Shown: positions 28,801 through 37,372 of the stretch, in pieces | Layout: the number at the start of each line of letters is the position of its first letter | Numbering within the stretch: position 1 is the first letter of the stretch | Origin: Chitinophagales bacterium | GTDB lineage: Bacteria > Bacteroidota > Bacteroidia > Chitinophagales > UBA2359 | Assembly (NCBI GenBank): GCA_041392475.1 | Contig: JAWKLZ010000001.1 | Location: forward strand, 1,674,001 to 1,738,000 | DNA length: 64,000 bases | Direction of reading: 5' to 3' | The notes under the pieces: generated by a model | What the model saw: only the letters and a program-made list of their open reading frames with translations | Database searches by the model: none | Told to the model about the DNA's origin: nothing | Made by a program: the position numbers and the translations under genes

Positions 28801-29249
28801 GTAAATTCTTCGGTAAAAGCTCCTGATTTACAGAGGTAAATATCCAATAGACCATCTGCATTGATGTCCACCATTGAAGTACCTGTGTGATATCCTATTC
28901 CTCCCCATACGTTGGCTTCATGGGTGATTTCTTTGAATCGAAAATTTCCTTCATTGAGGTATAAACGATTGCTGTCTAAATTGGAAACAAAATAAATGTC
29001 TGGTAATTCATCGCCATTGACATCGCCAACGGCTACACCTGCTCCATTGTAGTAATAATCGTGGAAAAGTGCATTCAGTTGTAAGGTTTCTTTGACTTCG
29101 TTGTTGAAGGTAATTCCTGTAGTATCTGATTTCAGAATAGAGAAAAGGGGCAACATAGAGGTATCCTGAACTTCTTCTTTTTGGCAGGCAAATAAGAAAA
29201 AGTTGATGAAAATGGAAATACACACTAGGTAGTTAAGCCCCTTTGACAT
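25857..29249 (-). CDS. Giant FG-GAP/ASPIC surface lipoprotein B (1130 aa)
   Basis: A paralogue of the neighbouring gene with the same plan: lipoprotein signal (FFLFACQKEE, Cys about 24), an FG-GAP propeller, a central ASPIC/UnbV domain (about 540-620, including NTLGIGTKVTLKY and LLHFGVGV) and a second propeller up to the C-terminus. Ca-loop-like repeats such as DINADGLLDIYL, DFDKDGDLDVFF and DFDGDGDMDMIV recur. The ATG at 29249 is preferred over 29297 because it gives a conventional lipoprotein signal (MSKGLNYLVCISIF). It follows the DUF4960-like gene by 91 bases, so it directly succeeds the SusCD and surface-binding cassette. Surface display is expected; the ligand is not known. Confidence 0.87.
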   Translation of the reverse strand: MSKGLNYLVCISIFINFFLFACQKEEVQDTSMLPLFSILKSDTTGITFNNEVKETLQLNALFHDYYYNGAGVAVGDVNGDELPDIYFVSNLDSNRLYLNEGNFRFKEITHEANVWGGIGYHTGTSMVDINADGLLDIYLCKSGAFTEEFTRNFLYINQGLNKNGIPTFKEEAQKYNLDVPFTTTQAAFFDFDKDGDLDVFFSNYGLKPYNSDDLASFSQTKAEMWGDRLFQNNKGVFEDISASAGMKNSLLGDGLGIGISDLNNDGWADIYLCNDFSERDFLYINNQNGTFSEVAREALNHTSNYAMGNDIADINNDGWLDIISLDMVSEDNYGIKTSMSAMNPAIFQLHIDLGLHYQYMFNTLQLNNGKSGENAYPYFSEIGQMAGISSTDWSWSPLLIDFDNDGFRDLFVSNGIKRDFRNNDFLNFKKQRLAQMQSQMKGKENPQLLEQYIKDVLGKMPTRPKRNYFFRNKETLQFQNVSESWANKDWENVATGAAYADFDGDGDMDMIVNMTDEPTVIYQNHAKELTSHRFLQIQLKGSDKNTLGIGTKVTLKYNKQIQTHEMHLSRGYMSSVEPLLHFGVGVQKKIDTILIDWPDGKKQLLTNVATNQKLKINYGDAINSKSTTVNKPFLVSNRTKAAKLQHQHLENDYNDFEKEVLLPHKLSELGPALAVADVNGDGLEDFYVGGAMDKEGSLFFQQLDGTFKKQNTKFTAQDKRFEDTDALFFDVENDGDMDLFVVSGGNEKENFHLDYQDRVYLNNGKGVFENTAIPYINSSGGKVIAADYDKDGKTDLFIAGRLLPQQYPKPTSSLILKNLSTKEKIIFKNVTGDICPTMKDIGMVTDANWVDMTADGNLDLVLVGEWMPIVIFEQKNGIFEKLETPSLANTTGWWFSLQSADFDKDGDMDFIAGNLGLNYKYKASEESPFEIYAGDFDENGNLDIALGYYNEGNLFPLRGRECSSQQIPDIKKKFPTYDSFAKATLKEVYGEAAFENAIHYAAKTFASTYFENKGDGTFRLHALPNLAQISAINVVEVADLNEDGFDDVIVAGNLYQSEVETPRNDASYGLVLLNDTKGFFKVLPPFESGLYLKGDVKKGAAIQLANHKEAWLFAKNKGFLELIEKKISKE

Positions 29250-29340
29250 GATTATTGGTAATGTTAAAAAAAATAAGAGCAAGTCAAACGAAAGCATGAA
29301 TCATACTTATTCAACTTGCTCACAATCCAATTACTTCTTA

Positions 29341-30582
29341 TTAATTCTGAATCAAATAATTGATGGTGTTTCTTGCCATTCTGTTTAAGTTAGATTGGTA
29401 AAGATTGTTTCCATCTGGGCTGAGTTCGGAGGTAGAACCATCTACACCTGCTGCATTCATATTGAATTCAGCACCACCAACACCATTGTAAATGGCACGT
29501 CCTTGAAACTCATCATTGGGTAAAAACTCCAACATACCTGCTACTCGGTAATCATTTTGCCAATCCCAAGAACCTAACCAAACAACATCGAATTCACTCG
29601 TAAATTCATCATAAATCCTTTGTACTGGTTGATCAAATGGTTCGCCGTAATAATCTGCAATTCTATCCATCATATAGTTTCGATCCTCTCTCCATCCTGG
29701 ACTCAAAAGTTTGATCCATTTTTGAGTGCCATTGTCTTCAAATGGAACGCCTGCAAAAATAGGGTGTCCACTCATATCTTGACTACGATCACCACCTGGT
29801 GTCACTCCCAAGCCCCATGTATCAGGATTGTCACTTCCAGCACCACCGCCTCCAATTGCAGGGCCTAAAATGGTACTTGTAGGCATACGACCAGTGAGAA
29901 AAATCATTTGACAACCATATTGATACAAATAGAGGTTGCCTCCTGCTTTGTACCAGTTTGTAATCGCTCCTAATACGTCTGGATCAGTAGCCATAGGGGG
30001 TGTCCAATAGGCGCGATTCACTGGATCACCATCCAACAACCACCAAAGCACTTTGATATCATTCAAAACAGTTGGATTTGCTTTGATGTCGTCAAAACTA
30101 ATGAATCTTGCCACATCTGCATTAAAATTGCTGAAAAACCAATTCGCAGCAGCTTTTTCATCATCATCACTAATATCGCCTCTTGTAGCAGCATGACTTA
30201 AAAAGCCAGTAACACAAAGCACTTCTGCTTCTACTTTCCAAGTGCTGAATAAATTTCCACTGACTAAGGTATATTCCACTGTGGTGGATAAATTCACATT
30301 AGTAGCAGAAGCTGGTGTAACAGAACTCCCCGAAGACACCGTAAAAGTAGGCGTGATGCTTGTCAAGTCTGTACCACATGCCACAGAGATATTGATAGTT
30401 TGTTTGCTGTTGTCAATCACGACATTTTGAGCACCAGGAATGGTAAAATCCGTTATCAACAATTCCTTGTTTGGATTGATGTCCAATGTAGTATCGGGTA
30501 AAGTTGTTTTTTCACAACTGTAAAAAACGCAGGTGAAAAATGCTGTTATGAACAGCAGTAAGAGAAATTTTATATGTTTCAT
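29341..30582 (-). CDS. DUF4960-like surface lipoprotein next to SusD, probable fructan-binding protein (413 aa)
   Basis: A lipoprotein signal (VFYSCEKT, Cys23) is followed by an Ig-like domain (about 40-125, with SVACGTDLTSITPTFTVSSG) of the kind that opens many Sus-associated binding proteins. A larger domain of about 280 residues holds HAATRGDISDDDEKAAANWF, VLWWLLDGDPVNRAYWTPP and a C-terminal YQSNLNRMARNTINYLI; it resembles DUF4960, with a flavodoxin- or amidotransferase-like alternation. In the Bacteroides levan locus the gene at this position, next to susD, encodes a surface levan-binding protein, so the same role is likely here. It starts 24 bases after the SusD stop. The exact Pfam assignment was made by eye. 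Confidence 0.7.
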   Translation of the reverse strand: MKHIKFLLLLFITAFFTCVFYSCEKTTLPDTTLDINPNKELLITDFTIPGAQNVVIDNSKQTINISVACGTDLTSITPTFTVSSGSSVTPASATNVNLSTTVEYTLVSGNLFSTWKVEAEVLCVTGFLSHAATRGDISDDDEKAAANWFFSNFNADVARFISFDDIKANPTVLNDIKVLWWLLDGDPVNRAYWTPPMATDPDVLGAITNWYKAGGNLYLYQYGCQMIFLTGRMPTSTILGPAIGGGGAGSDNPDTWGLGVTPGGDRSQDMSGHPIFAGVPFEDNGTQKWIKLLSPGWREDRNYMMDRIADYYGEPFDQPVQRIYDEFTSEFDVVWLGSWDWQNDYRVAGMLEFLPNDEFQGRAIYNGVGGAEFNMNAAGVDGSTSELSPDGNNLYQSNLNRMARNTINYLIQN

Positions 30583-30606
30583 TATAAAAAATATTTTTGT
30601 TAAGAA

Positions 30607-32316
30607 TTAATAGCCAGAGATTTGCTGATACAATCCGCCACTCAAATTGATTTGGGTTTGTGGAATGGGCATATACTCATGTTTGCCCGCTTGAAAACTT
30701 GCATCATTCAAATATTCCCTTCTTGTTCTTTCGACAGCTAAATATTGGTCTATCCATTGCTTGGCAATACCCCAACGCACTAAATCAAAGAAACGGTGTC
30801 CTTCTAAGCCTAACTCTAAACGGCGTTCCATTCTAAGTGCTTGGCGAGCAAAATCCTGTGACCAATTAGACCCATCATATAGTCCAATGTTGTAGATAGA
30901 AGCATTGTTCAGACGAATTGTACTGTTTCCTGCTCTTTGGCGAATTTCGTTGATGATAGGCAACGCCTCTGCTTGTCGCCCCAATTCAATCAAAGCTTCC
31001 GCCTTCCACAACAAAACATCTGCATACCGAATCAAGACCGTATTTTTTGATGTGATGGTGAAAGGACCGTTTGCAGCCCTACAAACGCAGTCAGGATGCT
31101 CCAATTCTTTCATTGAACCAAAACTTCCATATACGTTGGGTGCTCTTGCCCATGTATCACCTTGAACAATTAAAGTCGGGTCGTATTTGAAGGGTTTGCC
31201 ATCCATATATACCGTGTGGTCTAAACGTGGATCAACGGAATCAGTAGCTTTATTGTAGTTAAATTCATTGAATGTGTCAAAAAGTGGCAGCCCAGTGTTA
31301 CTTGTTTTGAAAGAGTTTACAAAATTATCCGTTGGAACATGAAATCCACAGCAACCAAATTGTGCAGATTGTGGATAATTCAAAGCCGAAGACCAAGTAC
31401 CACGACCATCTGGAGAACCATCATCAATAGAGCGTTGGATAGCAAAGACCGATTCTGATCCATTTTCAAATTGAAAAAGAAAATTCTCAGCATAATCACC
31501 TGCCAAACCGTATTGTCCAGAAGCAATAACCTCATCTACCAAACTCACTACTTCATTCAATTTTTCTTGGTTGATATTAACCACAGCATTGTTATCGTCC
31601 TGTTCGTAGGCTTGGTACAACAAGGTTTTTGCTAAGTAAGATTTTGCAGTAAATTTATTGCTCCTTCCTACTTCAGACTGAGAGGGAGGTAAGTTATCTG
31701 CTGCAAACCTGAAATCTGCTGCAATTTTATCCCACAATTCTTGATCGGTTAGTGCCACATTGGATACCTGTAATATTTCTTCAGCAGGGGTATTTTCATC
31801 AATATAAGGGACTTGTTTGTGGTGAATTTTTAAATCAAAATAGAAATGCCCTCTCAAAAAACGCATTTCTGCTTGACGAACTGTTTTCAATGGAAAGACA
31901 GCAGGATCTACTTCATTCAATACACTCAATGCCGTATTGCAGCGAGAAATACCTGTAAAAATACGCTCCCATTTTTTGTTGTTCAAGTCAATCAAATCAG
32001 GCGGAAAAGTACTCATGTCTGCAATTATTGGCTGATATACAGACAAGGCATGATACGAAAAAATATCACCAGGGCCATTACCCCCTTTGTGCGAATCACC
32101 AGCTCTTAGATTACCAGTGGGCCATAAAAAATTGGGTGCCGTGTAGTGGTCATTACCCAACCAAGAATAGGCGGCAATTACCAAAGCATCTGCATCTTGT
32201 GTAGCCTGTTCAAAACTCAGGACTTCTTTGGGTTCTACCTCCAAAAAGTCTTTGCTACAAGCCACAAACAGGATAGCTACTAGCAGGATAATTAAATATT
32301 TATTTATATTTTTCAT
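30607..32316 (-). CDS. SusD/RagB-family outer-membrane glycan-binding lipoprotein (569 aa)
   Basis: The lipobox is LFVACSKD (Cys20), followed by the canonical DFLEVEPKEVLSFEQA. The TPR-bearing SusD core includes RWERIFTGI-like and LRGHFYFDLKIHHKQVPYI segments, and the C-terminal RagB signature is ADVLLWKAEALIELGRQAEA with LRMERRLELGLEGHRFFDLV and the ending YMPIPQTQI. It caps the SusC barrel encoded 57 bases upstream and delivers oligosaccharides to it. In this locus the substrate should be fructo-oligosaccharides, inferred from the GH32 neighbours. Confidence 0.96.
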   Translation of the reverse strand: MKNINKYLIILLVAILFVACSKDFLEVEPKEVLSFEQATQDADALVIAAYSWLGNDHYTAPNFLWPTGNLRAGDSHKGGNGPGDIFSYHALSVYQPIIADMSTFPPDLIDLNNKKWERIFTGISRCNTALSVLNEVDPAVFPLKTVRQAEMRFLRGHFYFDLKIHHKQVPYIDENTPAEEILQVSNVALTDQELWDKIAADFRFAADNLPPSQSEVGRSNKFTAKSYLAKTLLYQAYEQDDNNAVVNINQEKLNEVVSLVDEVIASGQYGLAGDYAENFLFQFENGSESVFAIQRSIDDGSPDGRGTWSSALNYPQSAQFGCCGFHVPTDNFVNSFKTSNTGLPLFDTFNEFNYNKATDSVDPRLDHTVYMDGKPFKYDPTLIVQGDTWARAPNVYGSFGSMKELEHPDCVCRAANGPFTITSKNTVLIRYADVLLWKAEALIELGRQAEALPIINEIRQRAGNSTIRLNNASIYNIGLYDGSNWSQDFARQALRMERRLELGLEGHRFFDLVRWGIAKQWIDQYLAVERTRREYLNDASFQAGKHEYMPIPQTQINLSGGLYQQISGY

Positions 32317-32373
32317 TTAATTTATTGTTTACTAAGTTATTTTTAAAATCATCAAGTCTAAAGCACTTTAGCT

Positions 32374-35300
32374 TTAAAAAGTCAAGTTAAGCCCTACAGT
32401 AAACCTTTTGGGAACAGGGAAAACTGCATTAGGAGTTTCGGGGTCTTGAGCAACTGTTTCAGAAGGCTTGATAGTCAAGATGTTTTGTCCTTGCACGAAA
32501 AAACGTGCGCTCTGTAAACCAAATTTTTCGAGAAAATCTGCTTTTGGTGTGTAGCCAAAAGAGAGGTTGCGAAGTTTTAAGTAAGAACCTGATTCCCATA
32601 AGTAAGAAGATTCTCTGGCCTCGTTGTTGTTATCCACTAAAGTCAAAGCAGGGATAGAAGAACCTGTATTTTGAGGACTCCAAGCCTCCAATGTTCTGTC
32701 TCCATAGTTTGAACCCACGTTGACTGAAGTGAAATCGGTAAAGATTTTAAAGCCATTTTTGATTTGGCCTCCAGATACTCCTTGAAAGAAGACTCCTAAA
32801 TCAAAACCTTTGTAATCCAAGCTTAGGTTTAGTCCATAAATAAAGTCTGGATTGTCAAAAATGGCAAAGAAATCTTGGTCATTTTCGTCAATTACTCCAT
32901 CCTCGTTCAAGTCTTTCCATCGAATCCGTCCTACACCTGCACCTGTTTGAGTAGCGTGACTTTCTACTTCTGCTTCGTTCTGAAACAATCCATCTGCAAT
33001 GAATCCATAAACAGAGTTAACAGAACGTCCCAAAATCGTTTTATCTTGACCATTACCAGGGAAAGAGTTGACGACTTGGCTCGGTAAAGAAACGACCTCA
33101 TTGGTTGCAGTTGATAGGTTTCCTTGAATATCAAAACCCAATTGTCCAATTTTGTCTTGGTAGCCCAACACAAATTCCCATCCACTGTTTTCGACCGTAC
33201 CACCATTTACAATTCTTTGTGCTCCCTCTCCTTCTGTTGCTAGTGGTCGAGTAGCGGTTAGAATATCCTTGGTTTCTTTGGTGAAATAATCTACACTTCC
33301 AGATACTTTGTAATTGAAAATATTGAAGTCCAATCCAAAATTGGTTTGAGTAGAAGTCTCCCACTTCAAATCAGGGTTGGCACTTTGGGTTCTGGCAAAT
33401 CCAGAAGGCAATGTACCTGAATTTGCTCCGCTAATATCGTAGGCAGTACCATTATCTTGTTGAGTCGTAAACAGAGAAGTCGTAGCATATCGAGGTTCAA
33501 AAATGGAAAGGGCAGCACGGGTGCTGATTTCTTGGTTACCATTTTGTCCCCAACTACCTCTGATTTTTAAGAAGTCAAAAAGACCATTGCTCAGAAAACT
33601 TTCCTCGCTAATAACCCATCCTATTGAAGCTGCGGGAAAAGTTCCCCAACGATTATTTTCTCCAAAGCGAGAAGATCCATCACGTCGAACCGTTGCAGAC
33701 AATAAGTATTTGTTGGCAAGGCTGTAGTTGAATTTACCGAAGTAGGAGTTCAAAGCCCATTCGTCACCTGTTCCATACACCAATTGCCCAGCAGTACTTT
33801 GGTTCAAATAAGCAAAATTGCGATCTTGAGAGGCAAATCCTTGGGCAATACCTTCAAAATACTCTTTGGTGAATTTGATGGCTTCGGTACCAACCAACAC
33901 ATCAAAGTTCATGTTGTCGTTCAAACTGAATTTGTAGTTAGCAGTATTTGACCAAACCCAGTTGCCTTGTCTATTGTGTTGGGTACTCAATCTATCCTCA
34001 AAATTGAGACTTCCTGCAGTGAAAGCTTTGGTAAAATTTCGATAGTAGAAAAAAGCATAATCTACTCCAAAACTTGATTTTAGGTTAAGCCCTTCAATGG
34101 GTACGTAGTTCACAAATATATTTCCAAGCGCCCTGTTATAGTTGTTCGTATTGTCTTTGTTCATTTCGATTAAACGAACAGGATTGTCTCTATCCGTAAT
34201 ACCGCCCGTAGGACCACCCCAACCAACACCATCTACTGTATGTATAGGTACAATGGTTTGTTGTTCGATAGACAACCCAATTGCCCCTTCTGCAATATCG
34301 TTTACTTGATTGGCTTGTTGATTCGTTACTGTGAAGTTTTCACCAATCGTTAATTTATTTGGAACAATATCGTATTCCGAGTTCATTCTTATTGCAATAC
34401 GTTCAAATTCTGATTCCTTGACAATTCCTTCGTGGTTATAGTAACCTGCTGATAGGTAGTATCTTCCTCGCTCAGAAGCATTAGAAACAGATAGATTGTA
34501 ATCTTGAATCACCGAATTTTGACTGATTTCATTAAACCAGTCTGTATTGGCAGGATTCATGGTTTGAAGTCCATCAATAAATTGTGGTAGCAATATGTTA
34601 TTGAGCTGAGGATTATCAAAATCACCATTCCATTCGTACTGATACAATGGACTTGCGTTGTTTGGATTTGTGCCATCGTTTACTGCTGCTTGAAAAATAA
34701 CTTGTGCTCTTTGTTCAGTATTCAATGGATTCACTTGAAAATCAAAATTTTCGACCGAAACATTGGCTCTTAAATTGACTTTCAATCCATTACTCCCATT
34801 TTTGGTAGTAATGATAATCACACCATTTGCAGCTCTTGAACCATAGATACTGGCAGAAGCTGCATCCCTCAACACCTGCATAGACTCAATGTCATTGGGG
34901 TTCAATTCGTGCATTCCTGATAAGGTGGGAATCCCATCAATTACGTACAAAGGATCATTAAAACCTAAGCGTCCTAAACCAACCCCTCTGATTCGCACAG
35001 CAGCTGTTGAGTTTGGATTACCATTGGTGAATACCTGTACGCCAGGGATGCGTCCTTGTATATTTTGAATCGGATTACCTGCGGGAAGCGATTCAATGTC
35101 TTTCAGTTCAACGGGTGTAACCGCACCTGTCAAATCTGCTTTACGTTGGGTGGAATAACCCACTACTACTACTTCATCTAGCTCTGCTCCCGCTTTCATG
35201 CTTACATTCACACTGTTGATTCCTACAATGGACACTTCTTGTGGAGTGTATCCAATATAAGTAATGGTGAGCGAACTGGCATCATTAGGAACTTCAAGAG

Positions 35301-35484
35301 AAAAGTTGCCATCGAAGTCTGTTGTTGTGCCTGTGATGGTACCTGTAATAACCACTGTGGCACCAACAAGTGTTTCTTTAGACCCTACATCCGTAACGGT
35401 TCCTGTAACAGTTCGCTGTGCATACAGGAACTGTAAGGAAAAGAGGAGTGCAGAGAAAATTAGTAATTTAAGTTTCATGTGCAT
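32374..35484 (-). CDS. SusC/RagA-family TonB-dependent transporter (1036 aa)
   Basis: An outer-membrane oligosaccharide importer. The signal peptide ends FLYAQ, followed by a CarboxypepD_reg-like domain (TVTGTVTDVGSKETLVGATV), the SusC-specific DEVVVVGYSTQRKADLTGAV segment, the plug (GVQVFTNGNPNSTAAVRIRG, SIYGSRAANGVIIITTK) and a 22-strand barrel ending in FTVGLNLTF with a terminal Phe. Length and order are standard for the family. It pairs with the SusD gene 57 bases downstream. The second ATG, at 35478, would give an equally good signal peptide two residues shorter. A 121-base gap upstream separates it from the GH32 lipoprotein gene and may hold a promoter. Confidence 0.97.
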   Translation of the reverse strand: MHMKLKLLIFSALLFSLQFLYAQRTVTGTVTDVGSKETLVGATVVITGTITGTTTDFDGNFSLEVPNDASSLTITYIGYTPQEVSIVGINSVNVSMKAGAELDEVVVVGYSTQRKADLTGAVTPVELKDIESLPAGNPIQNIQGRIPGVQVFTNGNPNSTAAVRIRGVGLGRLGFNDPLYVIDGIPTLSGMHELNPNDIESMQVLRDAASASIYGSRAANGVIIITTKNGSNGLKVNLRANVSVENFDFQVNPLNTEQRAQVIFQAAVNDGTNPNNASPLYQYEWNGDFDNPQLNNILLPQFIDGLQTMNPANTDWFNEISQNSVIQDYNLSVSNASERGRYYLSAGYYNHEGIVKESEFERIAIRMNSEYDIVPNKLTIGENFTVTNQQANQVNDIAEGAIGLSIEQQTIVPIHTVDGVGWGGPTGGITDRDNPVRLIEMNKDNTNNYNRALGNIFVNYVPIEGLNLKSSFGVDYAFFYYRNFTKAFTAGSLNFEDRLSTQHNRQGNWVWSNTANYKFSLNDNMNFDVLVGTEAIKFTKEYFEGIAQGFASQDRNFAYLNQSTAGQLVYGTGDEWALNSYFGKFNYSLANKYLLSATVRRDGSSRFGENNRWGTFPAASIGWVISEESFLSNGLFDFLKIRGSWGQNGNQEISTRAALSIFEPRYATTSLFTTQQDNGTAYDISGANSGTLPSGFARTQSANPDLKWETSTQTNFGLDFNIFNYKVSGSVDYFTKETKDILTATRPLATEGEGAQRIVNGGTVENSGWEFVLGYQDKIGQLGFDIQGNLSTATNEVVSLPSQVVNSFPGNGQDKTILGRSVNSVYGFIADGLFQNEAEVESHATQTGAGVGRIRWKDLNEDGVIDENDQDFFAIFDNPDFIYGLNLSLDYKGFDLGVFFQGVSGGQIKNGFKIFTDFTSVNVGSNYGDRTLEAWSPQNTGSSIPALTLVDNNNEARESSYLWESGSYLKLRNLSFGYTPKADFLEKFGLQSARFFVQGQNILTIKPSETVAQDPETPNAVFPVPKRFTVGLNLTF

Positions 35485-35605
35485 TGTATTTAGTTAATAA
35501 TAAAATGTTGATATTTTGCCGTATCTTCCCAGTTCCCATAAGAGATTACATTGTCATTAGTATAATTTAATTCCTTTGAGGAAGAGGTTAGAGTAGGCTA
35601 TCGTT

Positions 35606-37261
35606 TTAAGGATTTGCGGTTGAACTTGCCCGCCAAATATTTTTCAATTCATAAATATTTCCTTCCTTCAATTCAATTCCTTCACCTTCAACGTATAATT
35701 GCAATTGGGTGAAATCTTCATTTGGAAAAAAGAGATCAGTCAATACAGTAGCACCATTATCAGCGAATAATTCTACAGAGCCTAAATCAAAAAATAGGTG
35801 TAAACGAATAGTCTTGCTGTCAGAAATTCTTGGAGCGGTGTGTACTTTTGAAGCAAACTTATCTGAAAAATCCACTTTTCCCGATTTGGTTCGGTCGCTG
35901 TAAAATTGCTGGGTGGCGGAATTGTATCCTATTTTGTAAGTTTCTCCTTTTGAATTGCTTAGGGCAAAACCTACATCGGTAGGGGTATTCTTAGAAAGTG
36001 TATATTGGATATCTATTTCTATCATTGAAGGATTGAAGTCCATTTTTGCAGTTAAATCTTCTGAATTTTCTATGGTTTTTTTATCCAAAGTCATTTTTTT
36101 GCCTGTTCTCAACTTTTGAGTTTCTGCAATGGGATTAGAAAACAAGCGGATTCCCTTTGGAGTCTTTTGGAGGGTCAATGTGCGGGGCAAGGTCATTGCA
36201 CTTCTCCAAACATCGGTGGGAACGACCTGTGCATATTCCCAATTGCTCATCCAACCGATGAACAATCGTCGTCCATCTTCTTTAGGAACATCTGACCAAG
36301 TAACTCCTGCATAGTCGTCTCTGCCATAATCAATCCACAGTATTTCCTTTGAATCATTGCCATTGGTGAAGTTTTTACCATCAAAATCTCCTATAAAATA
36401 CTGGGTAGCAGAACCACTATTGGGGCCGCCCTTACCCAAGCTTACAATCAAAACCCACTTACTTTCGCTTGTTCCTTCAACTGGCAACTCAAACAAATCA
36501 GGACATTCCCACGGACGTGCTTGACTGCCATGCCCTAAGCCGAATTTACCTGTCAGTGTCCAATCCTTCAAATTAGGAGAATTGTAGAAATGAACCTTGT
36601 CTCCTGCTGCAAAAACCATTACCCAACGTTCGCTTGCTTCGTGCCACATGACTTTGGGATCTCGGAAATCTTTTATACCTGGGTTTGGAACTACGGGATT
36701 GCCCTCATATTTGGTCCAAGTGCGTCCTTTGTCGTTGCTATATGCAATGCCTTGTGTCTGAAAATCATTTTTACCTGCTTTTTCACCTTTCATATCGTGG
36801 TAGGTATAAATGGCTATCAAAGGTGCTTGTCCATTTTCGCCCAAACCACTTGTATTTTTCCAATCTACTACGGCACTTCCTGAGAAAATATATCCCAACG
36901 AATCAGGATATAAACCAATGGGTAAATGTTCCCAATGCAGCAAATCTTTGCTAACAGAATGTGCCCAGTGCATTGGCCCCCAAACAGTGCTATCAGGGTA
37001 GTACTGATAGAAAAGATGGTATTCTCCTTCAAAATAGACCATTCCATTGGGATCGTTCATCCACATTTTCTCAGGCGAAAAATGGTATTGAAGGCGGTGT
37101 GGCTCTGTGTAGAAATTTGCATCTACGGCAATTGCTGGCGAATCTTGCTCCATGATTTTTGTACTATCCTTTTCAGAATCCGTTTGTGATTGTTTGCAAG
37201 CAAATAAGCCAATCACGATAACTAAAAATACAGTTGTCAGTAGTAGATTTCTTTGGTTCAT
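35606..37261 (-). CDS. GH32 lipoprotein, levanase/inulinase/invertase type (551 aa)
   Basis: All catalytic motifs are canonical: WMNDPNG with nucleophile Asp70, DFRDPK (Arg200, Asp201) and WECPDLF with acid/base Glu252. A C-terminal beta-sandwich (about 400-545, including HLFFDLGSVELFADNG) completes the GH32 fold. There is no insertion and no T9SS tail; instead, a lipobox (IGLFACKQ, Cys22) anchors it to a membrane. The ATG at 37261 is chosen because it begins this signal; a longer reading from 37330 lacks one. It probably trims imported or surface-bound fructo-oligosaccharides to fructose for the porter and kinase encoded just upstream. Confidence 0.95.
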   Translation of the reverse strand: MNQRNLLLTTVFLVIVIGLFACKQSQTDSEKDSTKIMEQDSPAIAVDANFYTEPHRLQYHFSPEKMWMNDPNGMVYFEGEYHLFYQYYPDSTVWGPMHWAHSVSKDLLHWEHLPIGLYPDSLGYIFSGSAVVDWKNTSGLGENGQAPLIAIYTYHDMKGEKAGKNDFQTQGIAYSNDKGRTWTKYEGNPVVPNPGIKDFRDPKVMWHEASERWVMVFAAGDKVHFYNSPNLKDWTLTGKFGLGHGSQARPWECPDLFELPVEGTSESKWVLIVSLGKGGPNSGSATQYFIGDFDGKNFTNGNDSKEILWIDYGRDDYAGVTWSDVPKEDGRRLFIGWMSNWEYAQVVPTDVWRSAMTLPRTLTLQKTPKGIRLFSNPIAETQKLRTGKKMTLDKKTIENSEDLTAKMDFNPSMIEIDIQYTLSKNTPTDVGFALSNSKGETYKIGYNSATQQFYSDRTKSGKVDFSDKFASKVHTAPRISDSKTIRLHLFFDLGSVELFADNGATVLTDLFFPNEDFTQLQLYVEGEGIELKEGNIYELKNIWRASSTANP

Positions 37262-37292
37262 ATTGATTTGATGTTTAGGCATATTTAAAATA

Positions 37293-37324
37293 GAGAGTTT
37301 CAAAAGCTTGCTTTCAAAACTCTC
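37293..37324. promoter_or_regulatory. 32-base imperfect palindrome in the leader of the GH32 lipoprotein gene
   Basis: GAGAGTTTCAAAAGC at 37293-37307 and GCTTTCAAAACTCTC at 37310-37324 are complementary at 13 of 15 positions around a two-base centre. The palindrome lies 32 bases before the ATG of the GH32 lipoprotein, in the 111-base gap after the HAD gene. With almost no loop it looks more like a protein-binding operator than a terminator; the lack of a following T-run on the minus strand agrees. Confidence 0.55.
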
Positions 37325-37372
37325 AAACATGATTTATGAAACTTTACGTTTATTATTTATACAGAACTAATT

